Part shown: one piece after another, positions 18,032 through 28,569 of the stretch
Layout: the number at the start of each line of letters is the position of its first letter
How positions within the stretch are numbered: the stretch's first letter is position 1
Origin: Pseudomonas anuradhapurensis
Lineage (GTDB): Bacteria > Pseudomonadota > Gammaproteobacteria > Pseudomonadales > Pseudomonadaceae
DNA length: 64,000 bases
Direction of reading: 5' to 3'
NCBI RefSeq assembly: GCF_014269225.2
Contig: NZ_CP077097.1
Location: forward strand, 998,001 to 1,062,000
Notes under the pieces: generated by a model
Database searches by the model: none
The model's input: only the letters and a program-made list of their open reading frames with translations
Told to the model about the DNA's origin: nothing
Program-made: the position numbers and the translations under genes

Positions 18032-18127
18032 GGCCTCTTCGCGGGCACGCCCGCTGCCACAGGTACTGCACAGGTTTCGGAGCCTGTGGGGTCCCTGTGG
18101 GAGCGGGCGTGCCCGCGAAGAGGCCGG
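18032..18127. repeat. REP-like inverted pair downstream of aroP
   Basis: Opposed arms GGCCTCTTCGCGGGCACGCC and GGCGTGCCCGCGAAGAGGCC, with CCACAGGTACTGCACAGGTT in the loop. It lies between the convergent aroP and carboxymuconolactone decarboxylase-like genes, where it could act as a bidirectional end signal. Confidence 0.85.
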
Positions 18128-18144
18128 GCCTGAAAAAGGCTGAA

Positions 18145-18519
18145 TCAGCCCTGATAGCTGTCAATCACTTCCTGCGCGGCCCGGAACGCATCGATCGCCG
18201 CCGGCACCCCGGCGTACACCGCGCAATGCAGCAGCGCTTCACGAATCTCCTCCACCGTACAGCCATTGTTCAACGCCCCGCGTACATGCCCCTTGAGTTC
18301 CTGCGGGCACTTGAGTGCCGTCAGCGTGGCCAGGGTAATCAGGCTGCGGGTCTTCAGCGGCAGGCCATCGCGCGCCCACACGCTGCCCCAGGCATGTTCG
18401 TTGACGAAGTCCTGCAGCGGCTGGGTAAAGTCGGTGGCATTGCCCAGGGCGCGGTCGACGAACGCGTCGCCCATTACCTGGCGGCGAATCTGCTCGCCGG
18501 TCTTGTTGCTATCAGCCAT
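18145..18519 (-). CDS. Carboxymuconolactone decarboxylase family protein
   Basis: A 124-residue protein of the AhpD/CMD fold. The motif CTVEEIREALLHCAVYAGVP (about residues 85-104) carries the Glu, His and Cys positions of the family. The length and the DRALGNATDFTQPLQDFVNE segment resemble PcaC, which decarboxylates 4-carboxymuconolactone in the protocatechuate pathway. No other pca gene is nearby, so a PcaC role is uncertain; it may be an orphan peroxidase-like or unknown-substrate member. The ATG at 18519 has AAGGAA before it. It follows the antiporter gene by 10 bases and is likely co-transcribed with it. Confidence 0.82.
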   Translation of the reverse strand: MADSNKTGEQIRRQVMGDAFVDRALGNATDFTQPLQDFVNEHAWGSVWARDGLPLKTRSLITLATLTALKCPQELKGHVRGALNNGCTVEEIREALLHCAVYAGVPAAIDAFRAAQEVIDSYQG

Positions 18520-18529
18520 GTTGTTTTCC

Positions 18530-19615
18530 TTAGTGTTGGCGGCGCCAGGCACGCACGGTGGTGTACAGCAACACCACGGCGAGCACTGGCAGTACGTAGA
18601 ACAGCATCAGCCGCTCCAGGCGGCCGGCCAGCGGCAGGCCCATGGTAAACGCCGCCACGTGCAGCCCATAGGCCAGATACAGGCAGAGGAACACCAGGCC
18701 TTCGGCGCGGGTAATGCGGTAGCCGGAATAGAACACTGGCAGGCTCAGCGCGGCAACGCCAAGCATCACTGGCAGGTCGAAGGCCAGGGCGTTGGGTGAA
18801 ATCGACAGCGGCTGCGGGGTGACCAGTGCGGTCAGGCCCAGTACGGCCAGCAGGTTGAACAGGTTGCTGCCGATCACCGTACCCACGGCGATTTCTCGTT
18901 CCCCGCGCAGTGCGGCGATCAGCGCGGCGGCCAGTTCCGGCAGGGAGGTGCAGATGGCGACCACGGTCAGGCCGATGATGCGCTCGGACAGGCCGAGGTC
19001 GGTGGCCACTTCCACCGCGGCTTCCAGCAGCAGGTGGCCGGCCAGGCTCAGCAGGCCCAGGCCGGCCAGCACCTGCAACAGCGTGCCCGACCAGAAGCGT
19101 CCGGCGCTGGTGACGAGCGTGGCCGGTGCAGGGTAGGTGCGTGCATAGTGGCGGGACTGATGCCACAGCGTGGCCAGGTAGCCGGCCAGGCCAAGCAGCA
19201 GCAATGCCCCTTCGATGCGGCCCAGGTGGCCGTTGGCGGCTAGCCCGAAGACCAGCCCGCTGGCGGCGATCATCAGCGGAATGTCCAGGCGCACCAGTTG
19301 CCGTGACACGCGCAGCGGAATGATCAGCGCGGCCAGGCCGAGGATGACCAGCACGTTGAAGATATTGCTGCCGACCACGCTGCCCACTGCCACGTCCGGC
19401 GCCCCCTGGTAGGCGGCCTGCAGGCTCACCGTCAGTTGCGGCGCGGTGCTGCCGAAGGCCACCAGGCTCAGGCCGATGATCAGCGGGCGTACATGCAGGC
19501 GCTGGGCCAGGCGCAAGGCTGCGCGCACCAGCAATTCGGCGCCAGCAACCAGCAACAGCAGGGCGATGCCCAGTTGCAGAAGGCTGAAGGTAGCAAGGGT
19601 GGCCAGGTCGAAAAT
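18530..19615 (-). CDS. Calcium/sodium antiporter (CaCA family), probable ATT start
   Basis: An inner-membrane cation exchanger of about 361 residues with ten hydrophobic helices in two inverted halves. Each half carries an alpha repeat: SVVGSNIFNVLVILGLAAL in the first and TVIGSNLFNLLAVLGLTAL in the second. These are the ion-binding signatures of YrbG-type exchangers. The frame opens at 19615 with ATT (then FDLATLATFSLLQLGIALLL), preceded by GGAG at 7 bases. The first in-frame ATG, GTG or TTG (a TTG at 19555) would cut the first membrane helix, so ATT is favoured. The stop lies 10 bases before the CMD-family gene. Confidence 0.83.
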   Translation of the reverse strand: MFDLATLATFSLLQLGIALLLLVAGAELLVRAALRLAQRLHVRPLIIGLSLVAFGSTAPQLTVSLQAAYQGAPDVAVGSVVGSNIFNVLVILGLAALIIPLRVSRQLVRLDIPLMIAASGLVFGLAANGHLGRIEGALLLLGLAGYLATLWHQSRHYARTYPAPATLVTSAGRFWSGTLLQVLAGLGLLSLAGHLLLEAAVEVATDLGLSERIIGLTVVAICTSLPELAAALIAALRGEREIAVGTVIGSNLFNLLAVLGLTALVTPQPLSISPNALAFDLPVMLGVAALSLPVFYSGYRITRAEGLVFLCLYLAYGLHVAAFTMGLPLAGRLERLMLFYVLPVLAVVLLYTTVRAWRRQH

Positions 19616-19633
19616 GGTCGGACTCCTGTCGCG

Positions 19634-20008
19634 TCAGTCGCTAAGCCCTTGTACTCGCACCTGCGCGGTTCCGCTACGGATCATGCCGATTTTTTCCGCC
19701 GCGGCACGTGACAGGTCGATGAGGCGGCCACGCGTATGTGGCCCACGGTCGTTGATGCGCACTACCACGCTGCGCTGGTTGGCGGTGTTGGTGACCCGTA
19801 CCCGGGTGCCGAAGGGCAGGCTGCGGTGGGCGGCAGTGAGGCCGTTCTGGTTGAACGGTTCGCCGCTGGCGGTGCGTTTGCCGTGGTGGCGCGAGCCGTA
19901 GTAGGAGGCGGTGCCTGTCTGGTCGTAGCCGCGCGGGTCGATGTCATGGCTGGCGCAGCCGGCCAGCAGGGAATAGAGGGCGAGGGTGCTCAGGGATCGT
20001 TTTAGCAA
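19634..20008 (-). CDS. RlpA-like double-psi beta-barrel lipoprotein
   Basis: A 124-residue lipoprotein. The signal ends in the lipobox LLAGC (Cys18). The rest is an RlpA-like double-psi beta-barrel: GTASYYGSRHHGKRTASGE, then VRVTNTANQRSVVVRINDRG and GRLIDLSRAAAEKIG. The Asp in NDRGP corresponds to the residue needed by lytic transglycosylase RlpA. It lacks the SPOR domain of full RlpA, so it may not localise to septa. The start is TTG at 20008 with GGAG 8 bases upstream. Its stop is 19 bases before the antiporter start on the same strand. Confidence 0.83.
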   Translation of the reverse strand: MLKRSLSTLALYSLLAGCASHDIDPRGYDQTGTASYYGSRHHGKRTASGEPFNQNGLTAAHRSLPFGTRVRVTNTANQRSVVVRINDRGPHTRGRLIDLSRAAAEKIGMIRSGTAQVRVQGLSD

Positions 20009-20036
20009 TTCAGATGCTCCGATGCTGCATTTGGGG

Positions 20037-20147
20037 CCGCTGTGCGGCCCATCGCTGGCAGGCCGGCTCCCACAGGGACCCCACAGCCCTCGAGAGCGCT
20101 GCTGTACCTGTGGGCGCTGGCTTGCCGGCGATCGAGGGCGGGGCCCT
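20037..20147. repeat. Degenerate REP-like inverted pair upstream of the RlpA-like gene
   Basis: Left TCGCTGGCAGGCCGGCTCCC followed by ACAGGG; right ACCTGTGGGCGCTGGCTTGC then CGGCGATCGAGG. The arms match imperfectly and differ from the main family in the CGATCG-CTGGC outer part, so this may be a third variant. It lies between gatB and the RlpA-like gene. Confidence 0.65.
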
Positions 20148-20161
20148 CGCCGATGTTCAGA

Positions 20162-21607
20162 TCACCCTTCGAGCTTGGCCTTGAGCAGTTGGTTCACCTG
20201 CCCCGGGTTGGCCTTGCCTTTGGAGGCTTTCATCGCCTGGCCGACGAAGAAGCCGAACATCTTGCCACGCTTGGCCTCGTCGGCTGCGCGGTACTGTTCG
20301 ACCTGCTCGGCGTTGGCCGCCAGCACTTCGTCGAGCATCTTGTCGATCGCGCCGGTATCGGTGACCTGCTTGAGGCCTTTGCTGTCGATGATGCTGTCGG
20401 CATCACCTTCACCGGCAGCCATGGCCTCGAACACGGTCTTGGCGATCTTGCCGCTGATGGTGTTGTCGCGGATACGCAGCAGCATGCCACCCAGTTGCGC
20501 GGCGCTGACCGGGGCCTGGTCGATCTCGATGCCCAGCTTGTTCAGCAGGCTGCCCAGCTCGACCATGACCCAGTTGGCGGCCAGCTTGGCATCGCCACCG
20601 ATCTTCACCACTTCTTCGAAGTAATCAGCCTGTTCGCGGCTGGATGCCAGCACGTTGGCATCGTAGGCCGACAGGCCGTATTGCTGCTGGAAGCGCTCGA
20701 CCTTTTGTGTTGGCAGCTCGGGCAGGCTGGCGCGGACGGTTTCCAGGAAGCTGTCCTCGATCACCACCGGCAGCAGGTCCGGGTCGGGGAAGTAACGGTA
20801 GTCGTTGGCTTCCTCCTTGCTGCGCATGGAGCGGGTCTCGTCCTTGTTCGGGTCGTACAGGCGGGTTTCCTGGACCACCTTGCCGCCGTCTTCGATCAGG
20901 TCGATCTGGCGCTGGATCTCGCTGTTGATCGCGCGCTCGATGAAGCGGAACGAGTTGACGTTCTTGATCTCGCAGCGGGTGCCGAACTCGGCCTGGCCTT
21001 TTGGCCGGATCGACACGTTGCAGTCGCAACGCAGCGAGCCTTCGGCCATGTTGCCGTCGCAGATGCCCAGGTAACGCACCAGCGCATGAATCGCCTTGAC
21101 GTAGGCCACGGCTTCCTTGGCGCTGCGCATGTCCGGCTCGGAAACGATCTCCAGCAGCGGGGTGCCGGCACGGTTGAGGTCGATGCCGGTGGAGCCGCTG
21201 AAGTCTTCGTGCAGGCTCTTGCCGGCATCTTCTTCGAGGTGCGCACGGGTTACCCCGATGCGCTTGATGGTGCCGTCTTCCAGGGCGATGTCGAGGTGGC
21301 CCTTGCCGACGATCGGCAGGTCCATCTGGCTGATCTGGTAGCCCTTGGGCAGGTCGGGGTAGAAGTAGTTCTTGCGCGCGAACACGTTGCGCTTGCCGAT
21401 TTCGGCGTCGATGGCCAGGCCGAACATGCACGCCATGCGCACGGCTTCCTGGTTCAGCACCGGCAGAACGCCTGGCATGCCCAGGTCAATCAGGCTGGCC
21501 TGGGTGTTCGGCTCGGAACCGAAGGTGGTGGCGCTGCCGGAGAAGATCTTCGACTGGGTGGCGAGCTGAGTGTGGATTTCCAGCCCGATCACAACTTCCC
21601 ATTGCAT
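20162..21607 (-). CDS. gatB: Asp/Glu-tRNA amidotransferase subunit B
   Basis: 481 residues, the usual GatB length. It begins [15 protein letters not shown], the family start, and has the GSATTFG and [15 protein letters not shown] motifs. The C-terminal GatB/YqeY helical domain ends with [19 protein letters not shown]. With GatA and GatC it converts misacylated Glu-tRNA(Gln) or Asp-tRNA(Asn) to the amide form, GatB holding the tRNA and making the phosphoryl intermediate. The open frame runs back to 22648 but overlaps gatA, so the ATG at 21607 is used. It is 11 bases downstream of gatA. Confidence 0.95.
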   Translation of the reverse strand: MQWEVVIGLEIHTQLATQSKIFSGSATTFGSEPNTQASLIDLGMPGVLPVLNQEAVRMACMFGLAIDAEIGKRNVFARKNYFYPDLPKGYQISQMDLPIVGKGHLDIALEDGTIKRIGVTRAHLEEDAGKSLHEDFSGSTGIDLNRAGTPLLEIVSEPDMRSAKEAVAYVKAIHALVRYLGICDGNMAEGSLRCDCNVSIRPKGQAEFGTRCEIKNVNSFRFIERAINSEIQRQIDLIEDGGKVVQETRLYDPNKDETRSMRSKEEANDYRYFPDPDLLPVVIEDSFLETVRASLPELPTQKVERFQQQYGLSAYDANVLASSREQADYFEEVVKIGGDAKLAANWVMVELGSLLNKLGIEIDQAPVSAAQLGGMLLRIRDNTISGKIAKTVFEAMAAGEGDADSIIDSKGLKQVTDTGAIDKMLDEVLAANAEQVEQYRAADEAKRGKMFGFFVGQAMKASKGKANPGQVNQLLKAKLEG

Positions 21608-21618
21608 GTGTGAATTCC

Positions 21619-23070
21619 TCAGAAGCCGTTGGGGGCGCGGGTGTGCCAGTCGGTCACTTGCTGGTAGCGGTGCGCGACATTGAGCAGGCGGCCTTCCTGG
21701 AAGTACGGCGCCAGCAGTTGCACGCCGACCGGCAGGCCGTCGACGAAGCCGGCTGGCATCGACAGGCCCGGCAGGCCTGCCAGGTTGGCGGTGATGGTGT
21801 AGACGTCTTCCAGGTACGCGGCGACCGGGTCGCTGCCCTTGGCGCCGAGTTTCCAGGCCGGGTTCGGCGTGGTCGGGCCGAGGATCAGGTCGACGTCGTT
21901 GAACGCGGCCATGAAGTCGTTCTTGATCAGCCGGCGGATCTGCTGCGCCTTCACGTAGTAGGCGTCGTAGTAGCCAGCCGACAGGGCATAGGTACCGACC
22001 ATGATGCGGCGCTGCACTTCGATGCCGAAGCCTTCGCCACGGGAACGCTTGTACATGTCGGTCAGGTCTTTCGGGTTTTCGCAGCGGTAGCCGAAGCGCA
22101 CGCCGTCGAAACGCGACAGGTTGGACGAGGCTTCCGCCGGGGCGATCACGTAGTAGGCCGGAATGGCGTGCTGCATGTTCGGCAGGCTGATTTCCTTGAC
22201 CACCGCGCCGAGCTTTTCCAGCTCCTTGACGCTGGCCTGGACCAGGTCGGCAATGCGCGGGTCGAGGCCGGCACCGAAGTATTCCTTCGGCAGGCCGATA
22301 CGCAGGCCCTGCAGCGAGGCGTTGAGGCTGGCACTGTAGTCCGGCACCGGCTCCTCGATGCTGGTGGAGTCCTTGGCATCGAAGCCGGCCATGCCTTGCA
22401 GCAGCAGGGCACAGTCTTCGGCGGTACGCGCCAGCGGGCCACCCTGGTCGAGGCTGGAGGCATAGGCGATCATGCCCCAGCGCGACACGCGACCATAGGT
22501 CGGCTTGAGGCCGGTGAGGTTGGTCAGGGCCGCCGGCTGGCGGATCGAACCGCCGGTGTCGGTGCCGGTGGTGGCGGGCAGCAGGCGCGCGGCCACGGCT
22601 GCGGCCGAACCGCCCGACGAGCCGCCCGGGACGTGCTCGAGGTTCCACGGGTTCTTCACCGCGCCGTAGTGGCTGGACTCGTTGGCCGAACCCATGGCGA
22701 ATTCGTCCATGTTGGTCTTGCCCAGGGTGACCATGCCGGCTTCGGCCAGCTTGGCCACCACGGTGGCGTCATACGGCGCCTTGAAGTTGTCGAGCATCTT
22801 CGAGCCGCAACTGGTGCGTACGCCGTTGGTGCAGAACAGGTCCTTGTGGGCGATCGGGGCACCCAGCAGCGCGCCGGTTTCGCCAGCGGCGCGACGGGCG
22901 TCGGCAGCCCGCGCCTGGCCCAGGGCCAGGTCTTCGGTGACGCTGATGAAGCTGTTGATCTGCGGGTCGAGCTGCTTGATGCGCGCCAGCAGGGCGCCGG
23001 TCAGCTCTTCGGAGGAAAACGACTTGTCGGCGAGTCCGCGGGCGATCTCGGCCAGGGTCAATTGATGCAT
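21619..23070 (-). CDS. gatA: Asp/Glu-tRNA amidotransferase subunit A
   Basis: 483 residues, an amidase-signature enzyme that releases ammonia from glutamine for GatB. The Ser-cisSer-Lys triad sits in [10 protein letters not shown] (Lys near residue 77) and in the Gly/Ser-rich [15 protein letters not shown] and [14 protein letters not shown] segments (about 150 and 175). Middle gene of gatCAB, 15 bases after gatC and 11 before gatB. Confidence 0.95.
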   Translation of the reverse strand: MHQLTLAEIARGLADKSFSSEELTGALLARIKQLDPQINSFISVTEDLALGQARAADARRAAGETGALLGAPIAHKDLFCTNGVRTSCGSKMLDNFKAPYDATVVAKLAEAGMVTLGKTNMDEFAMGSANESSHYGAVKNPWNLEHVPGGSSGGSAAAVAARLLPATTGTDTGGSIRQPAALTNLTGLKPTYGRVSRWGMIAYASSLDQGGPLARTAEDCALLLQGMAGFDAKDSTSIEEPVPDYSASLNASLQGLRIGLPKEYFGAGLDPRIADLVQASVKELEKLGAVVKEISLPNMQHAIPAYYVIAPAEASSNLSRFDGVRFGYRCENPKDLTDMYKRSRGEGFGIEVQRRIMVGTYALSAGYYDAYYVKAQQIRRLIKNDFMAAFNDVDLILGPTTPNPAWKLGAKGSDPVAAYLEDVYTITANLAGLPGLSMPAGFVDGLPVGVQLLAPYFQEGRLLNVAHRYQQVTDWHTRAPNGF

Positions 23071-23085
23071 GGCAGGCTCTATCCC

Positions 23086-23373
23086 TTACTCGATGACTTT
23101 GGGTACCAGGTACAGACCGCTTTCGGTCGATGGCGCGATGGCCTGGTAGGCGTCGCGCTGGTTGCTCTCGGTGACCTGGTCGGGGCGCAGGCGCTGGCTG
23201 GCCTCCAGGGGGTGGGCGAGGGGCTCGATGCCCGTGGTATCGACCGCTTGCATCTGGTCGACCAGCCCGAGAATGCTGTTGAGGGCGTCGGTAATTCGTG
23301 GCAGTTCGCCATCATTCAGCCCCAGACGGGCCAGATGGGCAATCTTTTCCACGTCGCAGCGTTCAAGCGCCAT
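23086..23373 (-). CDS. gatC: Asp/Glu-tRNA amidotransferase subunit C
   Basis: 95 residues, the small subunit that stabilises GatA on GatB. The N-terminal helix [18 protein letters not shown] and the [16 protein letters not shown] segment are typical. The ATG at 23373 gives the usual N-terminus; the frame could extend seven codons upstream. It is the first gene of the gatCAB operon, divergent from mreB. Confidence 0.93.
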
Positions 23374-23419
23374 GGGGATCTCCAGGGGAAACAAAGAACG
23401 GAATTTGGGTCCGCAGTGA

Positions 23420-24616
<1,197 letters not shown>

Positions 24617-24645
24617 TTCAGCTCGCTGTTCACGAGCGCCCGGTT

Positions 24646-24674
24646 TACAGGTAGCACGCACAGTGCTACCTGTA
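24646..24674. terminator. Perfect 12-base hairpin between mreB and mreC
   Basis: TACAGGTAGCAC and GTGCTACCTGTA pair perfectly around a 5-base loop, 30 bases after mreB. No T-run follows, so it is more likely an attenuator or RNase barrier giving more MreB than MreC than a full terminator. Confidence 0.55.
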
Positions 24675-24782
24675 TGTGCTGGGCTGGCGCCTGTTCGCGG
24701 CGCCGTATCCATCAACCCGCAACCAGGCTGGTGCGTTGTCCCATGTCCAATGACCTCCTGAGTCGTCCACGAGGAACGGCCC

Positions 24783-25838
24783 ATTAAACCGCTTTTCTCC
24801 AAGGGCCCTTCGCTGGGCGTTCGCCTGCTCGTTCTGGTGGTGCTGTCGGTCGCGTTGATGGTGGTCGACGCGCGCTTCGACGTGCTCAAGCCGGTGCGCA
24901 GCCAGATGGGCCTGGTACTCATGGAGTCGTACTGGATCACCGACCTGCCGCAGCGTGCCTGGCAAGGTGTGGCCGGCCAGTTCGGCAGCCGCACCGAACT
25001 GATCGCGGAAAACGAAAAGCTCAAGACCGAAGCCCTGCTGCTGCAGGGGCGCCTGCAGAAGCTGGCCGCCCTGACCGAGCAGAACGTGCGCCTGCGCGAG
25101 TTGCTCAACTCGTCGGCGCTGGTCAACGAAAAGGTCGAAGTGGCCGAGCTGATCGGGGTCGACCCCAACCCCTTCACCCACCGCATCCTGATCAACAAGG
25201 GCGAGCGCGATGGCGTGTTCCTTGGCCAGCCGGTGCTCGATGCGCGCGGCCTGATGGGCCAGGTGGTCGAGTTGATGCCCTATACCTCGCGGGTGCTGTT
25301 GCTGACCGATACCACCCACAGCATCCCGGTGCAGGTCAACCGCAACGGCCTGCGTGCGATCGCCAGTGGCACCGGTAACCCGGAGCGCCTGGAGCTGCGC
25401 CATGTGGCCGACACCGCCGACATCAAGGAAGGCGACCTGCTGGTCAGTTCCGGCATGGGCCAACGGTTCCCCGCCGGCTATCCGGTCGCCACGGTCAACG
25501 AAGTGATCCACGATTCTGGCCAGCCGTTCGCCATCGTGCGTGCCATCCCGACTGCCGCGCTCAACCGCAGCCGCTACATGCTGCTGGTGTTCAGTGACCG
25601 GCGCAGCCCGGAGCAGCGTGCCACCGAAGCTGCCATCGCCCAGGAAGAAGCCGACCGCAAGGGCTCTGCGGCGCCTGGCCAGCCGGCCAGCGCGGGTGCG
25701 CCGGGGGCAGCCGCCGGTAGCGTGCCGGCCAACCCGGCGACCCCGGCGACCCCGGCAGCACAGCCTGCAGCACCGGCGGCCGCGCCTGCCACGCCTGCCG
25801 CAGCGCCTGCCGCACCTGCTCACACCCGGAGGCAATGA
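24783..25838 (+). CDS. mreC: Rod-shape determining protein MreC, probable ATT start
   Basis: A bitopic inner-membrane protein of 351 residues. The N-terminus is (I)KPLFSKGPSLGVRLL, then a membrane helix, a coiled coil (residues about 70-105, rich in E, K, L), and the MreC beta-barrel core. KPLFxKGPSL is the conserved start of Pseudomonas MreC in my recall. The only codon at that place is ATT at 24783, with GAGGAA 7 bases before it; the next usable start, GTG at 24837, would remove the conserved segment and part of the helix. The C-terminus (about 290-351) is a low-complexity Ala/Pro tail. It overlaps mreD by one base. Confidence 0.92.
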   Translation: MKPLFSKGPSLGVRLLVLVVLSVALMVVDARFDVLKPVRSQMGLVLMESYWITDLPQRAWQGVAGQFGSRTELIAENEKLKTEALLLQGRLQKLAALTEQNVRLRELLNSSALVNEKVEVAELIGVDPNPFTHRILINKGERDGVFLGQPVLDARGLMGQVVELMPYTSRVLLLTDTTHSIPVQVNRNGLRAIASGTGNPERLELRHVADTADIKEGDLLVSSGMGQRFPAGYPVATVNEVIHDSGQPFAIVRAIPTAALNRSRYMLLVFSDRRSPEQRATEAAIAQEEADRKGSAAPGQPASAGAPGAAAGSVPANPATPATPAAQPAAPAAAPATPAAAPAAPAHTRRQ

Positions 25839-26326
25839 TGGCTGTATCACGCCGCAACCATGGCTGGGTCATCTGGCTGACTTTCGCCCTCGGCCTGCTG
25901 CTCAGCGTCTCGCCCATGCCTCAGTTCATGGAAGTGTTCCGGCCCATGTGGCTGGCCTTGCTGGTGTCGTTCTGGACCCTCGCCGTACCGGGCAAGGTCG
26001 GCATGACCACGGCGTTCGTACTGGGCCTGGCCGAGGACGTGCTGTATGGCACCCTGCTTGGGCAGAACGCGCTGATCCTCACCCTCATCACCTTCCTGGT
26101 GCTGTCCTTGCAGCAGCGCCTGCGCATGTTCCCGATGTGGCAACAGAGCCTGGTGATCCTGGTGATCTTTGGTATTGCCCAGTTGATCCAGCTGTGGCTC
26201 AGCGCGCTGACCGGCAATCGCCTGCCCACCCTGGCGCTGGTCTGGTCGGCGGTGATCAGTGCCTTGCTCTGGCCGTGGATCAGCTTCGCCCTGCGCGACC
26301 TGCGCCGACGCCTGCATATCAACTGA
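25838..26326 (+). CDS. mreD: Rod-shape determining protein MreD
   Basis: 162 residues, an inner-membrane protein with about five helices (for example WVIWLTFALGLLLSVSPMP, WLALLVSFWTLAVP). The motif GLAEDVLYGTLLGQNAL is typical of MreD. It joins MreC in the elongasome. ATGs at 25835 and 25838 are in tandem; the second has better spacing to GGAGG. The mreC stop overlaps it, so the genes are coupled. Confidence 0.93.
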   Translation: MAVSRRNHGWVIWLTFALGLLLSVSPMPQFMEVFRPMWLALLVSFWTLAVPGKVGMTTAFVLGLAEDVLYGTLLGQNALILTLITFLVLSLQQRLRMFPMWQQSLVILVIFGIAQLIQLWLSALTGNRLPTLALVWSAVISALLWPWISFALRDLRRRLHIN

Positions 26327-26357
26327 CGGCCGCCACGCCTGACAGGGAGATGTCTGC

Positions 26358-26969
26358 ATGACCCCGCTATTCCTGGCCTCCGGCTCGCCCCGCCGTCGTG
26401 AACTGCTGACCCAGATCGGCGTGCCGTTCAGCGTCGTCAATGCCCCGATCGATGAAACCCCGCTACCCGCCGAAGGCGCCCCGGCCTATGTCGAGCGCCT
26501 GGCCAGGGCCAAGGCTGGCGCCGGCCTGGCCAGCATCGCAGGCCCGGCCGTGGTGCTCGGGGCGGACACCGCCGTGGTGCTCGATGGTCGCATCCTCGGC
26601 AAGCCAGAAGATCGCGAACAGGCCCTGGCCATGCTCGCCGGCCTGTCGGGCCGCGAGCACCAGGTACTGACCGCAGTCGCCGTCGGCGATGGCCAGCGCA
26701 TGCACAGCGTGTGCGTTACCAGCACGGTGCGTTTCCGCCCGATCAGCGCCGATGAAGCGCAACGCTACTGGGCCAGTGGCGAACCCTTGGACAAGGCCGG
26801 CGGCTATGCCATCCAGGGCCTGGGTGCGGTATTCGTCACCGGCCTTTCCGGCAGCTACTCGGCGGTGGTCGGCCTGCCGCTCAGTGAAACGGCCCAACTG
26901 CTTGGCCTATTCGGCATCGCCTGCTGGCAATCCCCCGCGCATACGCCAGAGGTAACAAACCAGCGGTAG
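26358..26969 (+). CDS. maf: Maf-family nucleotide pyrophosphatase (dTTP/UTP type, YhdE)
   Basis: 203 residues. Motifs are [16 protein letters not shown] at residues 6-21, [19 protein letters not shown] (with the catalytic Asp) near 70, and a [16 protein letters not shown] segment near 150. Maf proteins hydrolyse non-canonical or excess nucleoside triphosphates to monophosphates; the YhdE branch next to mre and rng acts on dTTP and UTP. Start at 26358 with GGGAGA upstream. It lies 31 bases past mreD and 54 before rng, the usual order in gamma-proteobacteria. Confidence 0.92.
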   Translation: MTPLFLASGSPRRRELLTQIGVPFSVVNAPIDETPLPAEGAPAYVERLARAKAGAGLASIAGPAVVLGADTAVVLDGRILGKPEDREQALAMLAGLSGREHQVLTAVAVGDGQRMHSVCVTSTVRFRPISADEAQRYWASGEPLDKAGGYAIQGLGAVFVTGLSGSYSAVVGLPLSETAQLLGLFGIACWQSPAHTPEVTNQR

Positions 26970-27023
26970 CCAGCACTGCATACGCCGTCCATCATTACCA
27001 GATACCTTTGACGAGAGCCTGCC

Positions 27024-28481
27024 ATGAGTGAAGAGATCCTGATCAACATCACCCCGATGGAGTCACGCGTGGCGGTGGTGGAAAACGGGGTACTGCAGGA
27101 AGTACACGTCGAGCGTACCCAGCGCCGGGGCATCGTCGGCAATATCTACAAGGGCAAGGTGGTGCGCGTGTTGCCAGGCATGCAGGCGGCGTTCGTCGAC
27201 ATTGGCCTGGAGCGCGCGGCGTTCATCCACGCCTCGGAAATCTCCCAGCGCGAAGGCTCGGCGGTGGAGAACATCACCGCCCTGGTGCACGAAGGCCAGG
27301 CGCTGGTGGTGCAGGTTACCAAGGACCCGATCGGTACCAAGGGCGCGCGCCTGACCACCCAGCTGTCGATCCCGTCGCGCTACCTGGTATACATGCCGCG
27401 CAGCAGCCATGTCGGTATTTCGCTGAAGATCGAAGACGAAGCCGAGCGTGAGCGCCTCAAGCAGGTGGTCAGCGACTGCATGGAAAGCGAAAACATCAAG
27501 GATGCCGGCGGCTTCATCCTGCGCACCGCTGCCGAAGGTGCGCGCGCTGAAGAGATCCTGCAGGACATCCGCTACCTGCGGCGCCTGTGGGAGCAGATTG
27601 GCACGCAGATCAAGACCTGTGGCGCGCCAATGGTCATCTACGAGGACCTGGGCCTGGCCCTGCGGACCTTGCGCGACCTGGTCAACCCGAAGATCGAGAA
27701 GATCCGCATCGACTCGCGCGAAACGTTCCAGAAGACCACGCAGTTCGTCGGCGAGCTGATGCCGGAAATCGCTGATCGCCTCGAACACTACCCGGGCGAA
27801 CGGCCGATCTTCGACCTGTACGGTGTCGAGGATGAAATCCAGCGCGCCCTGGAGCGCAAGGTGCCACTCAAGTCCGGTGGCTACCTGGTGGTCGATCCGG
27901 CCGAAGCGATGACCACCATCGACGTCAACACCGGCGCCTTCGTTGGCCATCGCAACCTTGAAGAGACCATCTTCAAGACCAACCTCGAGGCTGCCACCGC
28001 CATCGCCCGGCAGCTGCGCCTGCGCAACATCGGCGGCATCATCATCATCGACTTCATCGACATGGAAGACGAGGAGCACCAGCGCCAGGTGCTGCGCACC
28101 CTGGAAAAGCAACTCGAACGCGACCATGCCAAGACCAACATCATCGGTATCACCGAGCTGGGCCTGGTGCAGATGACCCGCAAGCGCACCCGCGAGAGCC
28201 TGGAGCAGGTGCTGTGCGAGCCCTGCCTGGCTTGCCAGGGGCGCGGCAAGCTGAAGACCGCCGAAACCATCTGCTACGAGATTTTCCGCGAGATCCTGCG
28301 CGAGGCCCGTGCCTACCAGGCCGAAGGCTACCGGGTGCTGGCCAACCAGAAGGTGGTCGACCGGTTGCTGGACGAAGAATCCGGTAACGTGGCCGAGCTG
28401 GAGGCTTTCATCGGCCGAACCATTCGCTTCCAGGTCGAGTCGATGTATTCGCAGGAACAATACGATGTGGTGCTGCTCTGA
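27024..28481 (+). CDS. rng: Ribonuclease G
   Basis: 485 residues. An N-terminal S1 RNA-binding domain (about 38-120) is followed by the RNase E/G catalytic core. The metal-binding Asp is in TIDVNTGAFVG (about 302), with the second in IIIIDFIDMEDEEHQRQ. A CEPCLACQGRGK segment (about 395-406) is the zinc-link cysteine region. It lacks the long RNase E scaffold tail, so it is RNase G (CafA), which trims the 16S rRNA 5' end and decays some mRNAs. It follows maf and precedes yhdP. Confidence 0.95.
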   Translation: MSEEILINITPMESRVAVVENGVLQEVHVERTQRRGIVGNIYKGKVVRVLPGMQAAFVDIGLERAAFIHASEISQREGSAVENITALVHEGQALVVQVTKDPIGTKGARLTTQLSIPSRYLVYMPRSSHVGISLKIEDEAERERLKQVVSDCMESENIKDAGGFILRTAAEGARAEEILQDIRYLRRLWEQIGTQIKTCGAPMVIYEDLGLALRTLRDLVNPKIEKIRIDSRETFQKTTQFVGELMPEIADRLEHYPGERPIFDLYGVEDEIQRALERKVPLKSGGYLVVDPAEAMTTIDVNTGAFVGHRNLEETIFKTNLEAATAIARQLRLRNIGGIIIIDFIDMEDEEHQRQVLRTLEKQLERDHAKTNIIGITELGLVQMTRKRTRESLEQVLCEPCLACQGRGKLKTAETICYEIFREILREARAYQAEGYRVLANQKVVDRLLDEESGNVAELEAFIGRTIRFQVESMYSQEQYDVVLL

Positions 28482-28569
28482 CACCTTCTGAAATGCATTG
28501 CGGGTGGGCCGGGCTGGCAGAACCGGTGCTACCGCCGATCATGGATAAACGACCTGGAGGGCCATGGCC

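Noticed and set aside
21608..22648. Upstream extension of the gatB frame by 347 codons
   Set aside because: It overlaps gatA entirely, and GatB proteins begin at [15 protein letters not shown].
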